Assembly: GCF_000024865.1 (NCBI RefSeq)
Contig: NC_013595.1
Span: forward strand, 9,610,001 to 9,674,000
Direction of reading: 5' to 3'
Origin: Streptosporangium roseum DSM 43021
GTDB taxonomy: Bacteria > Actinomycetota > Actinomycetes > Streptosporangiales > Streptosporangiaceae
Length of the DNA: 64,000 nucleotides
Shown: piece by piece, positions 53,301 to 64,000 of the stretch
Position numbering within the stretch: position 1 is the first letter of the stretch
Layout: every line of letters starts with the position of its first letter
Made by a program: the position numbers and the translations under genes
Notes under the pieces: model-generated
Databases searched by the model: none
Told to the model about the DNA's origin: nothing
What the model saw: the letters and a program-made list of their open reading frames with translations, nothing else

Positions 53301-56300
53301 GTCGTCGCGTGCGAGCCCTGCTCCACGTAGACGATCAGCAGCGAGCAGAGGCGTACGTACGGCTGCTGCGGCCCGACGGCCCGCTCTACGCCCAGTGTTC
53401 CCCTCGCGACCAAGCCTTCGTTCGTATGCTGTTCTTCTCCTTCTGGCGTGACGGTGGCGGCTTCGCTACCTACGACGAGGCTCTCGCCCAGCTACGTGCC
53501 GAGTCTGCGCTACGCAAAGAGATTCGACAGGTGATCACTTACGGCGCAGAACGTCCCCGACACGTCGCCAAATCTCTGCCTGAGCCACTAAGCCAGGTGC
53601 CCCTTGCGGTCAACGCCCGGTATTCGGCAGACGAGATCCTCGCAGCTCTAGGCTGGGCCGCGCTGGGGGGCGCCATGACATCGACTATGCGCGAAGGCGT
53701 CGCGTGGATCCCAGCCACGCAGTGCGATGCACTCTTCGTCACCTTGCAAAAGAACGAGAAGGAGTTCTCGCCACAGACCATGTACCGAGACTTCGCGCTC
53801 ACCCCTAACCTGTTCCACTGGGAATCACAACATCGCACGAGCGCGCAGTCAACCACTGGTCGCCGCTACCAGTACCACGAACGAGACGGCAGCCATGTGC
53901 TGCTGTTTACTCGAGAACGTAAAGAAGACGAGAACCGCCATCCTGAACCATTCGTCTTCCACGGCACGGCTAGGTACGTGGAACACCGGGGAGAGAAACC
54001 CATGGCCGTCACGTGGCGGCTCGACGAAGAGATGCCCGCCGACCTGTTCCGTCGCGCTGCTATCGCGGGGTGATGCAGGCTTGCGGATCGCGCAAGGATT
54101 GACTCTATGGTCTACCTGGGCTGTTGGTTAGAGGATATGCATGCGGACGCCGAGGCGGCGGATGCGGTCCCGGTAGCTGTAGCGCTCAAGATCCAGGAGG
54201 GTCCGTACGGCTTGCTGAGCCATCGGGTGATTGCGGACGAGCATCGGGGCGATCTTCTCGGCACGTTCCAGCTCGGCCACGGCGGCATCGCGCTTGCCGC
54301 ACCACAGCAGCCCCCGGGCGTAATCAAGATGGTGGTACCCGGCGCGACTGGCCTGCAGGCCCTTCGGAAGATGGACCGTCTGCGCTCGCTGCACGGCTCC
54401 CGGCCCATCGCCCAGTTCGACGGCTATGGCGACACCGTGGATGTCGATGTTGGGCTGGTTGGTGGACAGCTGGTAGTAGTTCGTCTGCTGACGAGCGCCA
54501 AGGCGGGTGACCGCTTCAGCCGCGAGCCGATGGCGTGACCACGCCTCGTCAGCGTCGTTCTTACGGGCCGCGGTGATTGCGGCGCGAAGCTGGAGCCCAC
54601 CCCAGACGGCCAGCGCCTCGGGGTGTCCTGCAGTGTATTCGCGCTCGATGTTCGCGCTTGCCTTGTCCAGTACGGCCAGCGCGTCGTTCCACGAGGTGCT
54701 GGCCCATAAGTTCCGCACTCTCAGATAGGCGAAGACAGCATCACCGTAGAAGTCTCCCGCACGCTCCCCCGCCCAGCGCATCCGGTCGGCCGTGATCACG
54801 GCCAGGTCGGCGTAGCCCAGGTTGTAGAGGACCGAGTCGGCTGCTCGATACGCGAAGGAGAGCAGACCGAAGGCCGCGCTCCGGTCAGCCCCCTCGTACA
54901 GGTACGTCGCGGCTTGGAGCTCGGAGAGCAGCGCCGGGACCTCGTCCGCCAACTCGGCGTAACGAACCTCCCGCCGAAGCCAATGGACACGCTCGACCGC
55001 CGCGCGCAGGTCCGGCAGTGCTCGCACCTCGCCGCCCCACTCCGGGTCGAGGTCGTAGCGCTCCAGGTGGCGGCGGATCTCGGAGATCGCCGAATGTCCC
55101 CGGTCCTCACCCGGGGTGTCGCCTCGGTAAGGACGTGCGGTGAGCTCGTTGGGGTGCACGCGCAGAGTGCGGGCGAGGGTGTTGATCAGCGCGATGGAGT
55201 CCAGCGGGATGCTGTCGTTCTCTATCCCGGACACCCAGGACTGCGCGCGCTTGACGCGCCGGGCCAGCTCGCTCTGGGTGATGCCGGCGCGCTTACGAGC
55301 GCGCCGCACACGGGTTCCCACACTCTCCGCCGCCGGGTCTGAGTAGGCCATGGCCTCAAAGTAACCCGCCATTGCGTGGTTGGCTCCTCCCCTCGCCAAA
55401 GTATCAACGCCACTGATGTCGCTGCCTTTACGCGGTCATAATGTCACCGACCGTGAGTAGCGATAAAGGTGCGAGTGATGGGCGATATCCCCGTCGCCTG
55501 ACCGCCGGGACGGCCATCGAGTGGCTCAGGCGGGAGCTTGAGGCGCTGGGCATCCTCGGCGACGCGCACCACGGTGACGGCGTGGCGCTTCTGTCCCTGT
55601 GGGTCGATCTTGTCGTGTGGTGCGATGGGCACACCTACTGGTGGCGAGCCGGATGGAACGCCGAACGCCGCTGTGCTGTCTATGCATGGCATCCAGCCAC
55701 GGAACCCGATCGAGCCGCTCGCCGGATCGCTTTCCGGTACGCGGATCTCCGCGAGACACATCCGCTGCCCACGCCGATGCCGGGAGCGCATGGTGACCCT
55801 GTTTGACGAGTCCGTGAGCCTTCACCTGGCGATTGAGGTGCTCCCAGATAGGACCATGACCACCAGCCGTGACGCGGACGCGGCCGTCGACACCGTAAAA
55901 AGACGGCCCTGCCAGGCGAATCCCGTCGGCTGGCAGGGCCTTGATCGCATACCGGAGGTGCGACCCGTGCCCAACCCTAGTGGAGCCGTCCGGATCATTC
56001 GGGTCCGTTCCCGGAAGCCGGGGACTCCGCTCTCGGCCGGCCGTACGGCCGCTGTGCCGTACGGGCGCGAAGCGCCGCCGGGGGTGCGCTCTCTGTCCAG
56101 CAGGCGCGAGCCGTACCGAAGGCCGGAAAGGGGGCGGCGACATGAATCTGTTCCACCTCGATGCCAACCGGTGGGGTGCCCTTGGCGTACGGCGGGCACA
56201 CCCCATCTCCAGAACGGGCCGCGAGACGGCCGTTCCAGGGATGGGGCGATCAAGTGGTGTCAGCACCGAGATCGCAGTGGAGAGGAGAGACAACGATGGC

Positions 56301-59300
56301 GGCGCGACTCCTGGCCATGCTTGCCGGCGTGTTCACTGATCGGTCCCGGACGGCGGCCCACGACACTACGGGCCCCGCGCACCAGGGACAGCTCCCGGGC
56401 CACGCGCCCACCGGCCCTCTCGTGATCTCCCGGCGGTTCAGAGCCACACCCCACCAGGTCAGGTCCGCGCGGAACTTCGTCGCCGGGATACTCGGGGAGG
56501 GCCATCCGCTCCGCGATGACGCCGTGCTTCTCACCAGTGAGCTCGCCACCAACGCCGTCGAGCACCCCTCCGGTCCGTTCGACGGCCCGCAGGAGTTCCT
56601 CGTCACGGTGGCCTTCGTCGTCCACGGCGTGCTGATCACCGTGCAGGACCCCGGTTCCTCACGGATCCCCTGCCCGAGGGACTCCGGGCCGGACGACACA
56701 GGTGGCCGTGGTCTCGCCCTTGTCAACAGCCTCGCCACCCGATGGGGATTCCACCGCGATTCCGTCGGAACCGTCATCTGGTTCGAACTCGGCTCACCCG
56801 CCGAAAGGCTCCCCATCGAAAAGGCTCCCGCCGGGGGACCTGACACCGGGAGGTTTCCCCGACGAGACCGCTGAACCGGCGGGGCGGCGCGAGCATGAAG
56901 GGCGGCGTCGCCGCGCGGTCAGGCGACGCGTGCGGAGGGCGCCTTCCAGGTGTTGCAGAAGCCGGGGTCGCCGCTCTTGAAGCCGCGGTCGAGCCAGTAG
57001 ACGATGTTCTTGCCCTTGGCGAAGTAGCGGTCCTTCTTGGACCTGTAGTCGCCATTCGACTTCACGAGCTTCAACATCGCGGGCCAGCCCTCACTGCCTT
57101 CTCCCGCGGTCTCCCAGACGCTCCCCAGGAAGACTCCCGACAGGCAGCTCTCCTGGAGCATCCAGCGCCGCTCCCGCTCGAAATTCTCGGCCTTGTTCTT
57201 GTACGGCAACGCGGCGAAGCCGCGGGCCATGCCGGTGATCTGCTGCAGATGGTCGCCGTAGAGCGCGGCGATGTACATGAAGTGGTAGATCTCGCGGGTC
57301 CGCAGGTAGTACTCCTCATCCACCAGCACCGCCGCCGTCTTCGTTCCGGAGCAGTAAGAGGACTGGAAGCCCTTCTTCCATTCTTTTCCGCAGAACGGCG
57401 CCGGTTCGGTGAGGACGACGAGCTTGGCGGGAGTGAAGGGCAGCTTGGCACGCTTGAAATGCGCCGACCACGAAGTGTTCAGGCAGCGCCACAGCGCGGT
57501 GATCGTGCGCTTCGCGGCTGGGGCACTCTCGATGCTGAGCGCACCGCCGGGACATTCCGAGGGTTTGATCTTGCCGCTGCCGTAGAGGCTGTTGTCGGTC
57601 AGAACGGGCACGTTCTTGATGGGGGAGGTGAGAGCGTCGGCCGTGCCGGGGAGGAGCAGGGCGGCGAGCAGTGCCACGGCCGGCAGCGAGAGGGGTTTGA
57701 GCACAAAAGGGCACGTTAGAGCAGGACATTGTCAGTGATCAAGGTTCGGAGATCAAGGTTCGGAGCATCGCACCGGCCGTACGTCGACGCGGGAGACCTC
57801 GGTGCTCCGTCACCGCGATGACGGCACGGCTCCCGAGTCGCTCCAGGCGATGTTTCCGCTGTTTCACCGTGGACGCCACCGCTGACGGTCATCCGCTTCA
57901 CCGTGGCCACCGCGGCTGACGGTCATCCGCGCCCGTGGGCGGCGATGACCTCGTGGATCGCGTCGAGGACGAGGTCGGGCTGGGCGTTCTGGACGTAGTG
58001 CTCCGTCGTGGTCGCGACCACCAGGCGGCCTCGCGCCGACAGGGCAGCGAGGCGTCTGGCGTGCTCGGTCACTTCCGGCGGCTGGCCTCCCGCGGAGATG
58101 ACCACGGCCGGCAGGTCGCCCCACGCTCGCGGGCGGACCGTCGCGCGGACCTGGGCGGCGCTGTCCACCGACGCCCAGGACTCGGCGCGGGCGGCCGCCA
58201 TGCTCCTGTCGCCGTAGACGACGAGGGCGTGAGTGCGGGCCGTCGTGGTGGCCTCGGCCGGTACGAGGGCGTCGCCCAGCAGCCTGAGCAGGCCGAGACG
58301 GGCGATGAGCTGGTTTACGGTGAGCTGGACGGCGAGCAGCGGCCGGGAGATCTGGAGTGCGGTGACGGCCGTCTCGTCGGTGACGTCGATCAGCACCAGC
58401 CCGGCGGTCAGGTCCCTCCGGCGGTCGGCGAAGACGCGCACGGTGTTGCCGCCGTAGGAGTGCCCGACGAGGACGTACGGCCCCGCCTCCCCGGCGGCGG
58501 CCAGCAGCGTGTGCAGCTCCCCGGCGGCGCGCTCCGCCGTACGCGGCGACGGGCCGTCCTCGCTCCAGGCGTATCCGGCCCGGTCGTAGGAGCACACCCG
58601 GTTACCCGTGGAGAGCCGCCGCTGGATCGTCTCCCAGCTCGCGCTCGACTCCGCCAGACCCGTCTCCAGCACGACGGTGGGAGCGCCCGTCCCGGTGCAG
58701 TACAGGTGGAGGCGGTGGCCGCCGACGTCGACCAGCCGTCCCGGTGGCCTGTGGTGGTCGGCGTCGCCCCGCCGGGCGTTCGTCTCGTAGAGGAATCCCG
58801 CGCTCGCCACCAGCACGGCGAGGCCCGCGCCCCAGGTGGTGATCCGCAGCAGCAGTCGCCGCAACCGCCTGCGGGGCCGCGCCACCCGCGAGCCTTCGGG
58901 CTCTCCGTCCGTCATGCCTCGAATCTAGGTATGCGGTCCGTCCGTTTCCTCCTCCGCACAGCGGAACCCGCCATGCCACCGGCGCTCCAACCTCCGCCGT
59001 TCCCTCCTCCGCCAGGAGGAGGCCGCTCGGCGCGGTCGTCGTCGTGACCCCGTTGGTCGTGAGCAGGCTCGGTTGATCGATCGCTCCGAAATCCGTTGGA
59101 CCTCTGCCGGACATTCTGCGAGCATCCGCACGGTGACAGATGAGACCGGCCGCCGGACACCGTTCCCCACCGGCCCGAAGCATGTGCGCTTCGTCGAGCT
59201 GTCCGGCACCGCGATGTCCGCTCTGCTCGACGGGGACCTGCGCGCGGCCGGTGAGACGGCTGGGGTCCCTCTGACCGACTACTTCGTGACCGACAGCGCA

Positions 59301-62300
59301 CGGTGGCTGTGGCGGTTCCGGATCGACCAGATGGCCGCCGACCCCGGCAACGCACGGTGGATGGTGCGGCAGGTGGCGACCGGGCCGGAAGGCGTCGTCA
59401 TCGGTCATGCCGGGTTTCACGGACCGCCCGATGAGGCGGGCATGGTCGAGATCGGCTACTCGGTCGCTCCTGACTTCCGCCGCCAGGGGTATGCCCGGGC
59501 CATGCTGATCGAGTTGCTGCGCCGGGCCGCGGCCGAACCCGGGGTCAGGACCGTGCGGGCGACGATCAGTCCCGACAATGCGGCGTCCCTGGCCACGATC
59601 GCCGGCTTCGGTTTCGTCGAGGTCGGAGAACAGTGGGACGAAGAGGACGGTCTCGAAATCATCTTCGAGGTCCCCGCCGACCGCGGCCTCTCGGTGTAAC
59701 CAACCCGGCGAATGCTCTCGGGGCGCGGCGCCAAGGCCCGCGAGCCCCGCAGCTCCGGACAACCGGCGTGTTCCCCACAGGTCGGCTACAGGTCGGCGAG
59801 GTGTGGAGACCGGCTGCCGGCGCCCTCCCGCTCCTTCCACACACGGTCGCCCGTTCAGCTTCTCCGCCGTGCTCCGCCGTACGAGATGGGCTCGGTCGCC
59901 GTACGGCGGGCAATCCGGGGTGACGACGGCTCCGAAGTACATGAGACCTGCCGGTGGCCGGTCGACGAGGCTCGGGGGATCCGGACGGCGCGATCGTCCG
60001 GACTCACCCGGTGGACGGGCGTGGCGGCGCGAGCTTGGAGGGGTGGCGTCGCCACGTCTGGACTGTACGGCCGGCACCTGCCCGGGAGTCGTACCGACTC
60101 GATCAGCACGGCGGGGGCGCCCGCCGGTCGCGGACGCCCCCGTCGTCTTCCGCCGGTGTTCAGCCGGTGTAGCGGGGCAGCCTCACCGAGGGATCGCCGG
60201 GCTTCTTGACGGCCGGGGCCGGCTCCTCGCGGACCCCGGCCGGGACGGGCCGGGGGGAGGCGGACCTGGCGGGTTCGACAGCGGGCCGGCTGACGTCCCC
60301 CTTGGTGGGAGCCGGCTCGTCGGCCATCGCCGTGCCGACCAGACCGGCGCCGAGGGCCAGGGCGACGACGCCGCCGACGAGTGCGAGCTTGAGACGCATA
60401 TGTCTCACCTTTCGTTGTTATAGGTGGTTGAGCTGTTTCCGGTGGTCGAGCCGTACTCGGTGGGTGAGCCGTACTCCGTGGTCGAGCCGTACTCCGTGGT
60501 CGAAGGGCTTCAGCCCTTCACGACGACCGGGGTGCCGATCGCCAGGTTCTTGGCCATCCAGGTGATGTCGACGTTGGCGACCCGCACGCAGCCGTGGCTG
60601 ACTCGCGTGCCGATGGCCGTCGCGTCGTCGGTCCCGTGGATGGCGAGCTGCCCCGGACCTCCCGCGAAGCTCTTCAGCGTCGGGGAGAATCCGCTCAGCC
60701 CGAAGGCGTAGGCGCCGTACGGTCCGCGCGGGTCCGGTGGGCGCACCAGTTCGGTGAAGAAGTAGCGGCCGGGAGGTGTGGGCGTGTTGTCCCGGCCTGT
60801 CGCCACCTTTCCGCTGCGCAGGACGCGGGCCCCGTCGTAGACCGTGAACCTGAACGCCTCGGGGTCGACCTCCACCCGATGGGTGGTCCTGGTCAGCGTG
60901 ACGTCACCCGTCCTGATCCAGCCCGTGCTGCCGTTGGGTCTGATCGGCAGCAGGACCCGCAGCCACTCGCCGTCGTGGCGCTCCACGAGGAAGACCCGCT
61001 CGGCGCCGTAGTCGTTGGGGCTCGCGAGCTCGCGCCAGGGCGAGCCCGTCCCCTTGCGCTTGTAGACGGCGATCCGTGGTCCCCGCACGGTCGCCACCTC
61101 CACGCCGGCCCCTGTCCCGGCGTGGCCGGTGGCGGCGGCCTCCGCGCGGGCGGCCTCCGCGGCCTCCCCCGCTTCGGCGTGACCGGTGGCCGCCCCAGCC
61201 CCAGCCCCGGCCCCGGCGCTGTCGGTCGGCGCCCCAGCCCCGGCCCCGGCCCCGGCCCCGGCACTGTCGGTCGCCGCTCCTGCTCCCGCCTGGCCGGTGG
61301 CGGCGGCTCGCGGAGGGGCCGGCTGGGCGCCGGACGCCGCGCAGCCGGTCAGCGTGGCCGCGGTGGTCAGCGTGGCCGCGGTGACGAGTGCCACTGTTGC
61401 GAGATAGCCGTTGAACTTCACGCGACGCAGACTGGCGGAGGAATGTGAAGGTCCTGTTTGGTCGCTGTCAATGACCTGTCTTGGTCACATAACCTCGTCC
61501 CGATGTGCGCATATGTGCTGGTTGCAGAGGATGACGTGAAGCAGGCGGAGCTGGTCCGCCGCTATCTGGAGCGGGAAGGCCACTCGGTGCTCGTCGTGCA
61601 TGACGGGCGGAGCGCGATCGACGAGGCCCGCAGGCGCGAGCCCGATCTCGTGGTGCTCGACGTGATGATGCCGAAGGCCGACGGCCTCGACGTCTGCCGT
61701 GTCATCCGCGCGGAGTCGGACGTTCCCGTGCTCATGCTGACCGCCCGTGCCACGGAGGACGACCTGCTTGTCGGCCTCGACCTGGGGGCCGACGACTACG
61801 TCACCAAGCCCTACAGCCCACGGGAGCTGATGGCCAGGGTCCGCACGCTGCTGCGGCGGGTGCGGCGTTCCAGGGATCCCGAGGAGACGCTGAAGGTCGG
61901 CGATCTCCTGGTCGACTCCGCGCGCCACCGGGTCAGCGTCGCCGGCAGCCCGGTGGACTGCACGCCCGCCGAGTTCCGGATCCTGGAGACGCTCGCCGCC
62001 CAGCCGGAGCGGGTCTTCACCCGCAAGCAGCTCCTGGAGGAGGTCCACGGGTTCGACCGCTTCATCACCAGGCGCACGGTCGACGTGCACATGCTGAACC
62101 TGCGGAAGAAGATCGAGCCCGACCCGCGCAGGCCGACCCGGATCCTGACCGTCTACGGCGTCGGCTACAAGCTGACCGACGGCTCCGGATGAGGGTCCGG
62201 CGCCACAGCCTGCTCACGCGACTGCTCGCGAGCTCCGTCCTGGTGGCCGTCTGCTCGATCTCGGCGACCGCCTGGCTGACCAGCCAGGGCACCTCGGGCG

Positions 62301-64000
62301 CGATCCGCAAGGAGCAGGACCAGACCCTGGTCACCGACACCCGCATCAACGACACCCTGCTCGGCTACGGCGCGACCCACGCGAGCTGGGACGGCGTCGG
62401 CCAGACGGTCCGTGACCTGGCCGGGAAGACGGGCCGCCGCATCGCGCTCACCACCGAGAACGGCGAGCCGATCGCCGACTCCAGCGACACTCCGCTGCCC
62501 GCCAAGCCGTCGGTGGTCGTCGATCCGCTGCGGGTGGACGTGACCCTGGTGCCGGGAGCGGCCAAGGACCGCATCGACCCCCGGGCGGTCGGACCGTTCA
62601 AGCTCACCGCCGCGGAACGGTCCCGGCTGCGGAAGGCCGCCAACCTGGGGGTGATCTGCGCGCGCCGCAGCGGGCAGGAGGCCGACGTCGTCCTCTCCCC
62701 TTCCGGGCGTCCCTCCGTCGAGATCCCCAGCAAGAACGCCTCCGCGACCACCGCGTGCGCCTCGAAGACGCTCGACACCCCCACCGCGACCGAGCGCAAG
62801 GCGCTGCGCCGGCTCAATCAGCTGGTCAACCGCTGTCTGGTGGGCCAGGGAAAGTACGAGGTCACGCTCGCCCTCGACCTGTCCTGGACGCTCTTCGGGC
62901 CGCGCCCCGCCGCCGTCCCGCGCGTCCTCGACCAGCAGCCCGTCTCCGCCTGCCTGGCGAGTGCCAGGCGCGAGCAGCTCAGGGCGTATGTCGCGCCCGC
63001 GGCGCTGCTCTACCTCGGCTCCTCGGCGCAGGCGCCCTCCACCGAGCTGCCCTCGGCCGGGGTGGCGCGCATCGCGGGCACCGCGCTGCTCGTCCTGCTG
63101 TTCGCGGTCGCGGTGAGCGTCGTGGTCGCCACCCGGCTGGTCCGGCCGGTGCGGGCGCTGACCGAGGCGGCCCAGCGGATGGGGCAGGGCGACAGCTCCG
63201 CCCGCGTCGCGGTGACGGCGACGGGTGAGGTGGGCGAGCTGTCGGAGGCGTTCAACAGGATGTCGGAGCATCTGGAGCGGATGGAGGCGCAGCGCAAGGC
63301 CATGGTCAGCGACGTCTCCCACGAGCTCCGTACGCCGCTGAGCAACCTGCGCGGCTGGATGGAGGCCGCCCAGGACGGCGTCGCGGAGCTGGACGCCGAG
63401 CTGATCGCCTCACTGGTGGAGGAGATCATGCTGCTCCAGCACATCGTCGACGACCTGCAGGAGCTGGCTCTCGCGGACGCGGGCAAGCTGCGGCTGCATC
63501 CCGAGCCGGTGAACGTGGCCGACCTGCTCGACCAGGTCGCCACGGCGCATCGTGGCCGCGCCGACTCCGCCGGCCTCACCCTGACGGCCGACACCGCCGG
63601 CGACCCCGGTCTCCTCGCCGACCCGGTACGGCTGCGCCAGGCCGTGGGGAACCTGGTGAGCAACGCCGTCCACTACACGCCGCCGGGCGGCCGGATCGCC
63701 CTGCGCGGCCGTCTCGCGGACGGGCATGTCCTGATCGAGGTGGCCGACACCGGCGTCGGCATCGCTCCCGAGCATCTTCCCCGCGTCTTCGACCGGTTCT
63801 GGCGGGAGGAGAAGTCACGGAACCGGCGGACCGGCGGCAGCGGGCTCGGGCTCGCCATCGTCCGGAACCTGGCCGAGGCCCATCACGGGACCGTGAGCGT
63901 CGCGAGCACCCCGGGCGAGGGCGCCGTCTTCACGCTGCGGCTCCCGGTCGAACCGGATCTGCCGACATAAGCACATCTCGATCCGGCATTACCCGCGCAA

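Overview
The window is high-GC DNA (roughly 70 percent) with dense genes, GTG and even TTG starts, four-base ATGA/GTGA overlaps and many probable leaderless transcripts. This points to a filamentous actinomycete. The gene mix (partner-switch regulators, HATPase anti-sigma proteins, XRE regulators, NACHT NTPase, graspetide-type methyltransferase) suggests the Streptosporangiales (Streptosporangium/Nonomuraea-like). That placement is an inference from gene style, not from a marker gene. No rRNA, tRNA, CRISPR array or intact insertion sequence was seen.

Layout. 0-9.5 kb: a P450 cut by the window edge, an aromatic-acid-exporter-like membrane protein, a secreted trypsin, an SLT lipoprotein, a VOC protein, a stand-alone HflX N-terminal-like domain, a membrane-anchored serine hydrolase and a NarL-type two-component pair. 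9.6-13.5 kb: a large secreted penicillin-acylase-family enzyme with a discoidin domain, divergent from a tiny secreted protein made of eight GTTWD repeats. 13.9-18.9 kb: a glycyl-tRNA synthetase with alpha and beta chains fused, a MocR regulator and its divergent AhpD-like target. 19.3-23.4 kb: a GH13 glycosidase, a small Cys-rich protein, an orphan sugar-binding lipoprotein and a MarR regulator. 23.6-29.3 kb: a partner-switch cassette (PAS-SpoIIE phosphatase, MEDS-HATPase, STAS), an epimerase, and a YceI/HxlR divergent pair. 29.4-33.9 kb: TetR plus a heterodimeric ABC exporter behind a perfect palindromic operator.

33.9-40.9 kb is the most striking region. A fatty-acid desaturase is divergent from a tightly coupled run of a P450, a cyclooxygenase-like haem peroxidase/dioxygenase with the catalytic Tyr motif, a large lipase-like protein with a C-terminal acetoacetate-decarboxylase-like region, and a small ESX-like protein. 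It reads as a bacterial oxylipin pathway: unsaturated acyl chain, dioxygenation, then P450 rearrangement. The two haem enzymes resemble the two halves of fungal diol synthases, here on separate genes.

41-46.9 kb: a membrane NACHT NTPase, a sirtuin, an unknown membrane protein and a HAD phosphatase. 47.2-55.8 kb is a visibly lower-GC accessory block: a two-gene DUF4365-nuclease-like cassette, a graspetide methyltransferase beside a truncated ATP-grasp gene, a PLD-helicase-DUF3427 protein and an XRE regulator with a divergent small gene. 56-64 kb: a HATPase anti-sigma protein, a metallopeptidase-like protein that has lost its HExxH motif, an alpha/beta hydrolase, a GNAT enzyme, a small secreted protein, and an L,D-transpeptidase divergent from an OmpR-type two-component pair.

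Two window-wide patterns stand out. GC-rich minisatellites (units of 18-48 bp) sit repeatedly at the 3' ends of genes. Many genes have a TANNNT -10 box ending about 6-8 nt before the start codon, which fits leaderless transcription.
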